Shown here piece after piece: positions 15,295-26,268 of a stretch of 64,000 nucleotides of DNA (positions are counted from its first letter, which is position 1; every line of letters starts with the position of its first letter). The position numbers and the translations under genes are program-made. The notes under the pieces are model-generated. The model had not been told where the DNA came from, did no database searches, and saw only the letters and a program-made list of their open reading frames with translations. This DNA comes from UBA2287 sp964479665 (GTDB lineage Bacteria > Bacteroidota > Bacteroidia > Bacteroidales > Tenuifilaceae), in the NCBI GenBank assembly GCA_964479665.1, contig CAYZNN010000016.1:1-64000 (forward strand), read 5' to 3'.

Positions 15295-16875
15295 ATGGCA
15301 CGACATGGATGCGATTTCTTGGTTATTGGTTCGGGCATTGCCGGAATTAGTTTTGCCCTTAAAGCAGCCGAATACGGGAAGGTTGTGCTAATTAGTAAGG
15401 CAAACCTTGAGGAAACTAACACGGTTTATGCGCAGGGTGGTATTGCTGCCGTAACCTACGAGCCCGACAGTATAGAAAAACATGTTAACGATACGCTTAT
15501 ATGCGGCGATGGCCTTTGCAATGAGGATGTGGTTCGAACGGTTGCTGCCGAGGCTCCCGAGCAAATAAAACAACTAATTGAATGGGGTGTAAAATTCGAC
15601 CGACGCACCGACGGACAGTACGACTTGGCTAAAGAGGGTGGCCATTCAGAGCATAGAATACTTCACCACAAGGATAATACTGGCTTTGAGATTGAAAGGG
15701 CTCTAGCTCAAATAGCTCGACAGCATAAAAACATTCAAATTTTCGAGAACCACTTTGCTGTTGAAATCATTACGCAGCACCATAAAGGGGTTGACGTAAC
15801 GCGTCGCACACCCAATATAACCTGCTTCGGAGCATACGTTCTCGATTTGAAAACGCAGCACGTTCACACCTTCCTGTCGAAGGTAACTGTAATGGCAACA
15901 GGGGGAATTGGCAACGTTTACTTAACTACAACCAACCCAACCGTTGCCACCGGCGATGGTGTTGCCATGGTTTACCGTGCAAAGGGATTTGTAGAAAATA
16001 TGGAATTTGTTCAGTTTCACCCAACCTCCCTATACCATCCCGGCGAACGGCCCTCGTTCTTAGTTACCGAGGCCATGCGTGGGTTTGGAGCCATTCTTAA
16101 AACTACCGATCGAAAGGAATTCATGCATAAGTACGATAAACGCGGATCGTTAGCCCCCCGCGATATTGTTGCTCGTGCCATCGACAGCGAAATGAAAATC
16201 CGGGGAGACGATTTTGTTTACCTCGATGCAACATTTCTAGACTCGAAGGAGCTGAAGGCGCATTTCCCAAATATTTATCAGAAATGCCTTAGCATTGGGA
16301 TTGACATTACCAAAGACATGATTCCGGTGGTTCCAGCCGCACATTACCTTTGCGGGGGGATAAAAGTGGATAAGGATGGACAAAGTTCTATTAGCAGGCT
16401 TTACGCCGTTGGCGAGTGTTCGAGTACCGGTTTACATGGGGCAAATCGTTTGGCCTCAAATTCACTTGCCGAGGCGGTTGTTTTTGCGCATAGGGCATCG
16501 GTACATGCTATAAGTAATATGGCTAATTTTGAAATAGAGGAGAGCATTCCCGAATGGGACTATGAAGGAACCACGCACAACGAGGAGATGGTGCTTATTA
16601 CCCAAAGTTACAAGGAAGTGCAACATATAATGAGCAGCTATGTTGGCATTGTTCGGTCGAATTTACGTTTGAATAGAGCGTTAGCACGCCTCGAAATTCT
16701 TTATAAAGAAACCGAGGAACTTTACAAAAAGTCGATTCTTACACAAAACCTTTGCGAACTTCGAAACCTTATTAATGTGGGATACCTAATTATTAAGCAA
16801 TCGCAAATGATGCGCGAGAGCAGAGGGCTTCACTACTCGCTCGATTATCCTAAAAACAAAACCTCAGAGTTTTAA
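15295..16875 (+). CDS. nadB: L-aspartate oxidase
   Basis: Oxidises L-aspartate to iminoaspartate, the first step of NAD synthesis. At 526 residues it matches the family. The FAD-binding motif GSGIAGISFALKA is at residues 12-24; ATGGIGNVYLTTTNP, GDGVAMVYRAKG and HPTSLYHPGERP follow. The C-terminal part has HGANRLASNSLAEA, a signature of the succinate dehydrogenase/NadB flavoprotein family. nadA and nadC are not next to it in this window. Confidence 0.95.
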   Translation: MARHGCDFLVIGSGIAGISFALKAAEYGKVVLISKANLEETNTVYAQGGIAAVTYEPDSIEKHVNDTLICGDGLCNEDVVRTVAAEAPEQIKQLIEWGVKFDRRTDGQYDLAKEGGHSEHRILHHKDNTGFEIERALAQIARQHKNIQIFENHFAVEIITQHHKGVDVTRRTPNITCFGAYVLDLKTQHVHTFLSKVTVMATGGIGNVYLTTTNPTVATGDGVAMVYRAKGFVENMEFVQFHPTSLYHPGERPSFLVTEAMRGFGAILKTTDRKEFMHKYDKRGSLAPRDIVARAIDSEMKIRGDDFVYLDATFLDSKELKAHFPNIYQKCLSIGIDITKDMIPVVPAAHYLCGGIKVDKDGQSSISRLYAVGECSSTGLHGANRLASNSLAEAVVFAHRASVHAISNMANFEIEESIPEWDYEGTTHNEEMVLITQSYKEVQHIMSSYVGIVRSNLRLNRALARLEILYKETEELYKKSILTQNLCELRNLINVGYLIIKQSQMMRESRGLHYSLDYPKNKTSEF

Positions 16876-17051
16876 TGGTAAAGCAAGCAATTTGCAATTG
16901 CAAAATAGAAAACGATAGTTCCAGCCAATCTGTTAGCCCAGCAAATCGTTCAGGCGGGCATCACTCAGGCATGGATAAACGACATCTGAACCTTCAGGAG
17001 CCTCAGGGCAAATAACCGATAACTGATAACCGACAACCAAAAATAATCCAC

Positions 17052-19478
17052 ATGAACGCACTTGTTAAAAAGACTCTTCCACACATCATTGCCATTGGCT
17101 TTTTTGTTTTTGCCAGTTACACCTACTTTTCTCCATTGCTAGGGGGAAAGGCTTTGCCTCAGCACGATATTGAGCAATTCAAGGGTTCGGCAAAGGAACT
17201 AATTGACTACAGAGAGAGAACCGGCGAGGAGGCTCTTTGGACTAACAGCATGTTTGGAGGAATGCCTGCATACCTAATCTCAACGGTATACAAAGGTAAC
17301 TTACTTCGATTTATCGATCATGCCCTTTCATTCATCGATCGACCTGCAAGCTTTATGTTTATTACCCTACTGGGCTTTTATATTCTACTCATTGTTATGG
17401 GGTTCAACCCCTGGCTCTCTATTGTAGGAGCATTTGCTTACGGGTTGTCGTCGTATTTCTTTATTGTAATTGCGGCGGGGCATAATGCAAAAATGCATGC
17501 CATTGCATATGTTGCACCCATGATAGCGGGCTTGGTTCTTGCTTACCGGGGAAAATACTTAGGGGGCTTCGCCCTTTTCTCCTTATTTTTCGGGTTAAAC
17601 CTATATACTGGGCATCCTCAAATTACTTACTACGCAGCATTTATTATGTTCGCAATGGCAGTTGCATATTTTGCAGAGGCGTTAATGAAAAGCCAACTCA
17701 TGGGCTTTGCCAAGGCTTCGAGCATTCTGGTTCTTGCTGCCATTCTAGCCATTGGGGCCAATACTGCAAGGCTATATTTTACGTACGATTACGGCAAGGA
17801 TTCCATTCGTGGCCCTTCAGAACTGCAAAGGCACGCACAGAATCGCACTTCGGGTCTCGATAAGGACTATGCTACTGCATGGAGCTACGGCCGAACCGAA
17901 ACGCTGAACATGCTTATTCCAAACCTCTATGGTGGCGCATCTAATGCCGACTTGGGGGTTGACTCGGAAACTTACAAAAGTTTGGTAAAGAATGGAGTAC
18001 AGCGAAACCAGGCCCGAACCATTGTTAAACAATTACCAGCCTACTGGGGACCCCAACCCATGACATCGGGACCGGTTTACGTAGGGGCTACCGTTATTCT
18101 TCTGTTTGTTTTGGGCCTTTTCTTAGTTCGTGGTCCCTTGAAATGGGCAATAGTAGCGGTTACTGCTCTTGGAATTGCCTTGGCAATGGGGAAATACTTA
18201 CCATGGCTTACTAATCTGTTTCTCGATAGTTTTCCTGGATACAACAAGTTCCGAACCGTGTCAATGATTCTGTATATAGCTGAGTTTACCATGCCCCTTC
18301 TTGGCATGTTGGCACTTAAACAAATATACGATGGGCAAATTGACAAGAAACGTTTCCTGCTCTCGCTAAAATTATCAATCGGATTGGTTGGTGGCATTTG
18401 TCTTTTCTTCCTACTGTTCGGAAAGGCAGTATTCACCTTCGAATCGTATAACGATATGCAATACATTGCCATGGGCTATCCTGCTTGGCTCTTCGATGCT
18501 TTAATGATCGATAGGGCCAATTTGCTTAAGGCCGATGCGATTCGATCGTTGGCATTTGTAATACTTTCTGGGGCGGTAATTTTGGCATATTTTTATAAGA
18601 AAATTAAGCCTATGTATTTGGTGGCTGCAATTGGAGTTCTTGTGATTGCCGATTTATGGACCGTTAATAGGAGGTACTTGAATAACAGCCACTTTAAACC
18701 CAAGAACAAAGTGGAGTTTCCATTTACTCCAAGCGAAGCCGATAAGCAAATTTTAGCCGATAACACGCTAAGTTTTAGGGTATATAATATGACGGTCAGC
18801 ACTTTTAACGATGCCAGCACATCGTACTTTCACCAATCAATTGGTGGGTATCATGGTGCAAAGCTTCGCCGTTATCAGGAAGTTATCGACTACCACTTGT
18901 CGCGCCAAAACCCGAATGTGTTTAACATGCTAAATACTCGTTACTTTATTCAGGAAGGCAAGGATGGCCCAACCGCCATATACAATCAGTGGGCATTAGG
19001 GAACGCATGGTTTGTTAACGATGCCATGTGGGTAGACGATGCCGATGCTGAAATTGATTCGCTGAACTTTTTTAAACCCCAAGAGAATGCTACAGTAGAC
19101 AAACGGTTTGAAGGAGTTGTAAGCCAATTTAGTCAACAAGGTAGCGAAACCGATTATATTAAGCTAATCAGCTACGAACCCAACCGCCTCAGCTACGAGT
19201 ATAGCCTAGCCAACCCACGTCTTACTGTTTTTTCTGAGATATACTATCCTAAGGGCTGGACTGCCTATGTTAATGGTGAAATGGCCGATCACTTCAGGGT
19301 AAACTATATATTGCGAGGAATGGTATTGCCTGCCGGCAATAACGAGGTAGTATTCGAATTTAAACCAAAACTTTTTGGAACTCTTTCCAGAGTTGAATTA
19401 GCCTCATCTGTACTGATAATTTTAATTATCATTGGATGGATAGCTGCGGAATGGGTGTATATAAGAAAATCCCTTTAA
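17052..19478 (+). CDS. YfhO-family multi-pass membrane protein
   Basis: 808 residues with a dozen or so hydrophobic segments through about residue 530, and a soluble C-terminal part (about 570-770) before a final helix at 780-800. The N-terminal loop with FKGSAKELIDYRERTGEEALW and MFGGMPAYLIS is typical of Bacteroidota YfhO proteins, which are related to GT-C glycosyltransferases. Function is unknown; a role in envelope glycan or lipid modification is a guess from family. It is 3 bases from nfo. The 176-base spacer before it holds nothing that I recognise. Confidence 0.85.
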   Translation: MNALVKKTLPHIIAIGFFVFASYTYFSPLLGGKALPQHDIEQFKGSAKELIDYRERTGEEALWTNSMFGGMPAYLISTVYKGNLLRFIDHALSFIDRPASFMFITLLGFYILLIVMGFNPWLSIVGAFAYGLSSYFFIVIAAGHNAKMHAIAYVAPMIAGLVLAYRGKYLGGFALFSLFFGLNLYTGHPQITYYAAFIMFAMAVAYFAEALMKSQLMGFAKASSILVLAAILAIGANTARLYFTYDYGKDSIRGPSELQRHAQNRTSGLDKDYATAWSYGRTETLNMLIPNLYGGASNADLGVDSETYKSLVKNGVQRNQARTIVKQLPAYWGPQPMTSGPVYVGATVILLFVLGLFLVRGPLKWAIVAVTALGIALAMGKYLPWLTNLFLDSFPGYNKFRTVSMILYIAEFTMPLLGMLALKQIYDGQIDKKRFLLSLKLSIGLVGGICLFFLLFGKAVFTFESYNDMQYIAMGYPAWLFDALMIDRANLLKADAIRSLAFVILSGAVILAYFYKKIKPMYLVAAIGVLVIADLWTVNRRYLNNSHFKPKNKVEFPFTPSEADKQILADNTLSFRVYNMTVSTFNDASTSYFHQSIGGYHGAKLRRYQEVIDYHLSRQNPNVFNMLNTRYFIQEGKDGPTAIYNQWALGNAWFVNDAMWVDDADAEIDSLNFFKPQENATVDKRFEGVVSQFSQQGSETDYIKLISYEPNRLSYEYSLANPRLTVFSEIYYPKGWTAYVNGEMADHFRVNYILRGMVLPAGNNEVVFEFKPKLFGTLSRVELASSVLIILIIIGWIAAEWVYIRKSL

Positions 19479-19481
19479 GCA

Positions 19482-20318
19482 ATGAAATTCATTGGGCCAC
19501 ACGTTAGCGCATCGGGGGGCGTAGAAAACGCCCCCATAAATGCCCATTCCATTGGCGCCAGAGCCTTTGGAGTATTTACAAAGAACCAAAGGCAATGGGT
19601 TGCTCCAGCCTTAACCGAAAAAAGTATTTCGCTATTTAAGGAGCGGTGTGCCCAATTGGGTTACGAACCCAATCATATTTTACCGCACGACAGCTACCTC
19701 ATTAACTTGGGAAACCCCGATAAGGAAGCCCTTAAAAAATCGAGGATTGCTTTTATCGACGAAATGAAGCGTTGCGAGCTGCTTGGTTTAAACAGGCTGA
19801 ACTTTCATCCCGGAAGTTCGTTGGGAAAAGTTAGCGACGAAGAATGCCTTCGAACCATTGCTGCTAGTATTAATCAGGCGCTCAATGAAACCACGGGTGT
19901 TATTGCGGTAATTGAAAATACATCGGGACAGGGAAGTAATTTGGGGCATCGGTTCGAGCATTTGGCCTTTATCATCGATTTGGTTGAAGATAAAACTCGT
20001 GTTGGCGTTTGCCTCGATACTTGCCATACTTACACTGCAGGCTACAACCTGAAAAGCCCCGAGGGCTTTAAAAGTACCTTCGATGAATTCGATCGTATTG
20101 TGGGGTTTGGTTACCTAAAAGGAATGCACTTAAACGATAGCAAAAAGGAGTTGGGCTCAAGGGTCGACAGGCACGAAAGCATTGGTAAGGGGTTTTTAGG
20201 TATTGAACCCTTTGCATTAATTATGAACGACCCACGTTTCGACAACATTCCCCTCATACTAGAAACACCCGACGAAAGCATTTGGGCCGACGAAGTTCAA
20301 TTACTTTATAAACTTTAA
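19482..20318 (+). CDS. nfo: Endonuclease IV (AP endonuclease)
   Basis: Cuts DNA at abasic sites in base-excision repair, using three zinc ions. The 278-residue protein has GPHVSASGG at the start, NFHPGSSLG, IENTSGQGSNLG, VCLDTCHTYTAGY and LNDSKKELGSRVDRHESIG, which are the family's zinc-ligand motifs. Its last bases overlap the convergent gene (20315-20318). Confidence 0.96.
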   Translation: MKFIGPHVSASGGVENAPINAHSIGARAFGVFTKNQRQWVAPALTEKSISLFKERCAQLGYEPNHILPHDSYLINLGNPDKEALKKSRIAFIDEMKRCELLGLNRLNFHPGSSLGKVSDEECLRTIAASINQALNETTGVIAVIENTSGQGSNLGHRFEHLAFIIDLVEDKTRVGVCLDTCHTYTAGYNLKSPEGFKSTFDEFDRIVGFGYLKGMHLNDSKKELGSRVDRHESIGKGFLGIEPFALIMNDPRFDNIPLILETPDESIWADEVQLLYKL

Positions 20319-22608
20319 TCGATTTTAACTCCCATAATTGTCACATCGTCAACTTGCTCTATCTGCCCCATCCAGTCGTTAAGGGTATTATTTAAAACTA
20401 TTTTCTGCTCCGTTAGGGGTAAGTGCGAATGGGTAAAAATGAGTTCTCGCAGGTTCTTGCCCATAAACTTTTTCCCCTGAGTCCCCCCAAACTGATCCTG
20501 AAAACCATCGGACATTAGGTAAACCTGATCCCCTGGATATAGCTGCAATATATGGTTTGTATAGGGTTCCATATGCTTATGAATGGCAATGGGCATTTTG
20601 TTGGGTTTAATTTGAAGTATCTCACTATTATAAGGCTCATCAGTCTCTTCGCTACGGCTAACAAGTCTTTCGGCAGTATGCTCCTTACTAGGAATAATCC
20701 AACAAGGATTATAGCCTCCTGCAAATTGCATCTGCTTTGAGGAAAGGTTCAGAACGCAAAGTCCAATGTCCATCCCATCTTTCTGCTCGCTCCCCTCGCC
20801 TTTTTGTTTTAATGCGTCTATAATGCAACTACGTAGGCGATTGAGAATCTGACTAGCCACAGTTACACCCTCCTTGTGAACTATTTCGTTAAGGTAAGAG
20901 ACACCCAGCATACTCATAAAGGCACCAGGTACCCCATGGCCGGTGCAGTCGGCTACACAGAAAACAAGTTGATTGGCAACGCCTGTAGCCCAATAAAAAT
21001 CGCCCGATACAATATCCTTTGGTCGAAAAAGTATAAAATGCTCACCTAAAAGGTTATCCATCTGCTCTGGCGAAGGTAAAACGGCAGCCTGAATTCTGCT
21101 TGCATAACGGATACTAGATGTTAACTCACCATGTATTAACTCAATATGCTCCTTCTGCTCCACTACCAGATCCCTTTGGGCAGCAATTTCCTCATTGGCT
21201 TGTTCAAGCAATATATTTTTTTGAGAAATAATTTCATTGCTCTGCTTCTTTTGCCTATAACTTCTATAAACCACCAGCACCAATAATACCAAAAGCATTG
21301 ACCCAACAATAAAAAAGTTCCGCTGCAATTTTTGTCTTTGCACTTCGGTCGTTGCATATCTATTACCAATTGCTGTTTCTCTATCTCCTGTTGTTTTTTT
21401 TCGGTTTGGTACCGGGTCTCCATCTCTACAAGAGCCTTGGTTTTTTCTTCGGCAAACATAGAATCTTTGGTAGAAATATAAATGGATGAATAATCGAGGG
21501 CCTTTTTGTACATGCCAATTGAGCCATATATTTCCATAAGCCTAGCTGCCGATTCGTTTTCAATTTGAAACGACTTCAGCTCCTTGGAGGTGTTGTAGGC
21601 TTGAGAAGCAAATTCTATAGCACGGGCTATGAGCTCATTTTTCTGGTTCATTGGCTTTCCTTCCTTTATTGAGAGGAGGAAAAGCAGCTTAGCCAAATTT
21701 GTTTTTGTAAGCGCAACACCCCTCATATCGCCCAATTCCTCACGAATTTTCAAACCTTGGCTATAATAATCAATGGCTTCTTTCAAATTTCCTTTTTCTA
21801 AAGCTACATTCCCCAGGTTGTTAAGGCAGGCAGCCATTTTGGGTCGATAGTCAATTGCTTTGGCAACTGCCAGGGCTTTAGCAAAGTGGGTTTGGGCTTT
21901 TTCAAGATCTTTTCTATCGAAGTGAACTATTCCCAAATTTACATTCACATCGATAATTTGAATTTGATATTGTATATCGTTTGCCTTTTCCAATGAGATG
22001 CTTTCAACTAACTCGTTGGCATCGGAAAGGTATTTAAGGGCTAAATGGGGGGTTTTTAAATGGATGTGGATGCTGCCAATGTTAATATAGCAAGCCGCAA
22101 TCCTGCTCTTGTCGCCCATCGATTCGAAGATTTGGGCAGCTTTCTGAAGGTATTCAATTGCTTGCGGATACTGTGCTCTGCTATTATAAACATTGCTGAT
22201 GTTATTGTAAATGGCTGCAACACCATGCAATCCTTTGGTTGCAACCAGGGAATCAGGTGAGCGGCTCATGATCTCGAATTGCTCCTCCGACTTTAAAAAG
22301 AAATGGATTGAGGAATCGAAATCGCCAAGGTACATTTTCATAATAGCAATGTACATATAAGCTCTGGCTTCTGCCGAAGTATAATTGCTATTTTGGGCCA
22401 TGCTAAGTCCCTTACGATAAATGCCCAAGGCCGAATCGGGATTAATCCCTTCCAACTCGTATCCTATGTTTTCAATTAAAATTTCAATTTTCGCTGAATC
22501 GGCTTTTGCTTTATAATAAACAAGCCATAGGCTATCGATGGTTTTCGACTGAGCAAAAACTGCAACTGTGCATAAAGAAAAAAAAGAAAAAAGTAGACAT
22601 CTTTTCAT
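20315..22608 (-). pseudogene. TPR-membrane-SpoIIE phosphatase, one frameshift
   Basis: The reading is one protein of about 760 residues. It has a signal peptide, six or so TPR repeats (about 25-370; for example AAQIFESMGDKSRIAACYIN), a coiled coil, a membrane helix (FFIVGSMLLVLLVLVVY), a second coiled coil and a PP2C/SpoIIE domain with SGDFYWATG, DCTGHGVPGAFMSML and LYLMSDGF-like motifs. The two halves are in different frames, joining near 21345, where the sequence between DMQ and TEVQRQKLQ is one base short. This is a common Bacteroidota architecture for serine phosphatases acting on anti-sigma-antagonist-type proteins. If the base is a sequencing error the gene is intact. Confidence 0.85.
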
Positions 22609-22704
22609 AACAATACACTTTTAGGTCGAGCATTATTATGGTTTCACAAGTTACAATATATATTTATACCTGCTATTATACATAGCTAATTAATAATTGT
22701 AAGG

Positions 22705-22732
22705 CAATAAAAAAAGGGGCCTAAGCCCCTTT
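22705..22732 (-). terminator. Terminator of the RND efflux operon
   Basis: A perfect 8-bp stem (AAAGGGGC / GCCCCTTT) with a 4-base loop. On the minus strand it is followed by a T run. It lies 8 bases beyond the permease stop. Confidence 0.88.
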
Positions 22733-22739
22733 AAAATTT

Positions 22740-25700
22740 CTACTTACCATTGTCGTGCAGCCTATCCTGCTGGCCAGTCCAAGCCATAAACTTCTTTTGA
22801 AGGTTTACGGTTATTCGGTACATTACTGGAACAACCAGTAGGGTTAGGAACGTTGAAAAGGTTAACCCAAAAATGATGGTCCATGAAATGGGCCCCCAGA
22901 AAATAACATTGTCGCCACCGAAATAAAAATCGGGGTTAAAGCTGGTGAGTGCCCCGGCAAAGTCGAAGTTCATTCCTATTGCCATGGGTATTAGCCCTAA
23001 AATGGTAGTGATGGCGGTAAGTAACACTGGACGGAGCCTGGTTTTTCCGGCTTCTACAACGCAGTCGGTAGCATCCTTAACCGGTAAAAAGGCACCTTCG
23101 GGTAAGCCAAGCTGAATCCTTCTGCGCTCTTTAAGCAGCCCGATGTAGTCGATAAGTACAATAGCATTATTAACAACTATTCCTGCCAGCGATACAATTC
23201 CAATACCCGTCATAACAACAACAAAGTCCATTTTAAATGTCGAAATACCTCCAAAAACACCAATAGTACTGAAAACTACACTGGTCATGATGATTAAAGG
23301 ACGAACCAAAGAGTTAAACTGGGTTACAAGAATTAAAATAATGAGAGCCATAGCTATAGCCATTGCCTTAACTAGAAATGCCATTGACTCTGCTTGAGCT
23401 TCCTGCTCGCCTGTAAAAGAATAGGTGTATCCGTCGGGTAAGGTATAGTCAGAAAGTACCATTTTAAGCTGGTTATTAACCTTAGTAGCATTGAACCCCG
23501 GCTGAACGTTTGAAAATAGCGTTACTACTCGGTTTTTATCCTTGCGCTTTACCGACGCATAGGTTGTGGAATACTTAAACTCAGCAAGCGACGAAACCGG
23601 AATTTGAATCAGTTTTCCCTCCTCCATAAATCCAACTTTTTGGTTTAATAGCGTTGGGAGATTGTACCTGTAATTGTTGGCGTAGCGCAGCTGTATAGGG
23701 AAATCTTCTTCTCCATCCTTAAACTTCGAAATTTCTTTTCCGTATAGCGATGTGCGAATGGTTGATGCAACCTGCATGGTGCTTAAACCAAACCTACGAA
23801 CCTTATCGCGGTCAATTTCAATAATCAGTTCAGGTTTTCCAATGTCGAGGTCGAGCTTTAAACCTTCAATTCCTTCAATTCCACTAGAATTTATAATTGC
23901 CTCAATTGAGTCAGATAGGGCAATAAGTTTTTCAAAGTCGGGTCCGCTAATTTCAATGTTTATTGGTTTACCGGAAGGTGGCCCCATTTGGTCTTGCAAA
24001 AACGAGAGTTCAACACCGGGATACTTGCGTAATAACTCGTCGCTTAGTTCTTTAAGAATTTGTGATGTGTTTACACCACCTCTATCCTTAAAATCAACAA
24101 ATGTTATAGTTATCAACCCTTTATTCACTTGCGCACCAAACATCGACCATTGGTTTGGATCCCCTTTGCCTACGGTTGTTAATATCGACTTAACGATGCT
24201 CCGATTGGGTGCTAGAACCCTCTCTAAATCGGCCTCAACCATAAGCATTACCGAGTCGGTGGCTGTAATATCGGTTCCAATTGGCAGTTCGGCCACAATG
24301 TTTATATAGTTCGGGTCGCTAGATGGAAAAAACTTAACCTCAGGTTTTCGAACGCCAAAGAGAATAAGAGTGAAAATTAGCAAGCCAAAAGTACCCAAGA
24401 AAATCCAGTATGGCCTCCGTCCTCTTAGGGAATAGGTTAACGTTCGGGAGTAAAACCTTTCCATTTTTGCTAAGAAAACATTTCGAAACCATCGTTCAAC
24501 TTTATAGAAGAAAAGAGCATTGAGAAAAACAACCAATGAAATAATCGTTAAAATGTTTGCAATGGCGGTCCACTTTGCAAAATAGAGTAAAATTGCGATA
24601 ATGATTAATGCGGCAGCAGTTCTATTCGCTTTTTTTCTGTTGGGTGTGTTGTCGTGCATGTCGTCGCCATGCTTAATGAATGTTGCCGAAATTACAGGGA
24701 CAATTACAAGGGCCACAACCAACGACGAGGTAAGAACAACAATAAGAGTAATAGGTAAATTTTTCATAAACTCTCCCGTAATTCCTCCCCAAAATGCTAA
24801 AGGAAGAAATGCAGCGAGTGTTGTTGCTGTTGAAGCAATAATGGGAATGGCTATTTCTCCTACAGCTAATCGAGCAGCCTCGAGTGGCTTATAACCATTG
24901 GTAACGTACCTATATATGTTTTCTACAACAACAATAGCATTGTCAACCAGCATTCCCAGCGCTAAAATAAGCGAAAAGAGTACAATCATATTAATTCGGT
25001 AACCAATAATATTAAGTACCATAAACGAAAGAAGCATGGAAAGAGGGATAGAGATTCCTACAAAAAGGGCATTCCGAGTACCCAAGAAGTAGAATAGCAC
25101 CAACACAACCAGAATAACTCCAAGAATTAAGCTGTTTTCGAGGTTCGAAAGCTGCTTGCGAATCATGTCGCTCTGGTCGTTGGTTATGGTGATGCTCATG
25201 GTTGAAGGAAGCGCACCAATTGATTTAGCTTTGTCGATTATTTTAAATATCTGGTCGGTTGCATTAAGTAGATTTTCGCCACCCTTTTTTACAACCTGAA
25301 CCGAAACAACCGGTTGTCCATCGAGGCGAGCCATTGTAGTTGCATCCTTATAGGTGTCGAGTACCATGGCAACATCGCGCACATAAATGGTTCGATCCTG
25401 CTCGCGCTTAACCACAATGGATTCGATTTGCTTAACACCTTTAAATTCCCCATCGATACGAATGGAGCGGCGCATTTTGCCCAATTTAATATCGCCCCCC
25501 GACATGGAAACATTTTCGTACTTAATGGCATTCTCAATATCCATGAAACTGAGCCCAAGTGCTTCCATGCGTACCATATCCACTTCAACAACTATTTCTC
25601 TATCCTCAACTCCCTGAATATTCACCTTCGAAACCTCGGGCACCGACTCAATGGCATCCTCGAGGTACTCGCCGTAGCGCTTCAGTTCCTCAAGCGAAAA

Positions 25701-26171
25701 ATCGCCCGAAAGGTTAATGTTAATAATGGGAAACTCCGAAAAATCGATGTCGTTTACTACGGGGTCACTTTGAAGGTCGGTTGGTAGTTCACTCTTTGCA
25801 CGGTCAACGGCATCTTTCACCTCCTGAAGTGCATCGCGCATATTAACGTTGGTGTTAAACTCCACCATCATCATCGAGGCATCCTGAAGTGAAGTAGAAG
25901 TGAGTTTCTTTAATCCTTTAACATTCTCAGCTTCCTTTTCAATGGGGCGGGTAATTAGGTTTTCAATGTCAACCGGTGGATTCCCAGGATAAATGGTTTG
26001 CACCAAAATTGTTGGGAAGTATACATCGGGGAAAAGTTCCTTTGGCAAGCCCCGGTACGACATAAACCCAAATATGGTTACTATGACCATAATAAGGTAT
26101 ACGGTATTCCTATTCTTTAGGGCCAGCGAGGTTAGTCTGAACTCTCTTGGTTTCTTAATTTCTTCGCTCAT
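22740..26171 (-). CDS. RND efflux transporter, inner-membrane permease (AcrB/HAE1 type)
   Basis: 1143 residues with the twelve-helix RND layout: one helix near residue 20-40, two large periplasmic loops, and helix clusters about 340-560 and 860-1110. LGMLVDNAIVVVEN in helix 4 supplies the proton-relay acidic pair and IVVNNAIVLIDYI is its later counterpart. It pumps small molecules out using the proton gradient. It is last in the order TetR, TolC, MFP, RND, all on the minus strand. An N-terminal cytoplasmic lead of about 18 residues and a mid-protein linker with DDMHDNTPNRKKAN are typical of the Bacteroidota versions. Substrate unknown. Confidence 0.94.
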   Translation of the reverse strand: MSEEIKKPREFRLTSLALKNRNTVYLIMVIVTIFGFMSYRGLPKELFPDVYFPTILVQTIYPGNPPVDIENLITRPIEKEAENVKGLKKLTSTSLQDASMMMVEFNTNVNMRDALQEVKDAVDRAKSELPTDLQSDPVVNDIDFSEFPIININLSGDFSLEELKRYGEYLEDAIESVPEVSKVNIQGVEDREIVVEVDMVRMEALGLSFMDIENAIKYENVSMSGGDIKLGKMRRSIRIDGEFKGVKQIESIVVKREQDRTIYVRDVAMVLDTYKDATTMARLDGQPVVSVQVVKKGGENLLNATDQIFKIIDKAKSIGALPSTMSITITNDQSDMIRKQLSNLENSLILGVILVVLVLFYFLGTRNALFVGISIPLSMLLSFMVLNIIGYRINMIVLFSLILALGMLVDNAIVVVENIYRYVTNGYKPLEAARLAVGEIAIPIIASTATTLAAFLPLAFWGGITGEFMKNLPITLIVVLTSSLVVALVIVPVISATFIKHGDDMHDNTPNRKKANRTAAALIIIAILLYFAKWTAIANILTIISLVVFLNALFFYKVERWFRNVFLAKMERFYSRTLTYSLRGRRPYWIFLGTFGLLIFTLILFGVRKPEVKFFPSSDPNYINIVAELPIGTDITATDSVMLMVEADLERVLAPNRSIVKSILTTVGKGDPNQWSMFGAQVNKGLITITFVDFKDRGGVNTSQILKELSDELLRKYPGVELSFLQDQMGPPSGKPINIEISGPDFEKLIALSDSIEAIINSSGIEGIEGLKLDLDIGKPELIIEIDRDKVRRFGLSTMQVASTIRTSLYGKEISKFKDGEEDFPIQLRYANNYRYNLPTLLNQKVGFMEEGKLIQIPVSSLAEFKYSTTYASVKRKDKNRVVTLFSNVQPGFNATKVNNQLKMVLSDYTLPDGYTYSFTGEQEAQAESMAFLVKAMAIAMALIILILVTQFNSLVRPLIIMTSVVFSTIGVFGGISTFKMDFVVVMTGIGIVSLAGIVVNNAIVLIDYIGLLKERRRIQLGLPEGAFLPVKDATDCVVEAGKTRLRPVLLTAITTILGLIPMAIGMNFDFAGALTSFNPDFYFGGDNVIFWGPISWTIIFGLTFSTFLTLLVVPVMYRITVNLQKKFMAWTGQQDRLHDNGK

Positions 26172-26268
26172 ATTTTTATTTTTTTAACCACATTAGGCCA
26201 CAGTATCTTTAAGTAATAAGATAAATTTAAGTATGTCTATTGTGCTCTATGTGTCTATGTGGTGAAAA

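Noticed and set aside
23752..24309. Open frame on the plus strand inside the RND permease (185 residues)
   Set aside because: Antisense shadow; low-complexity Ser/Ile-rich translation without motifs.
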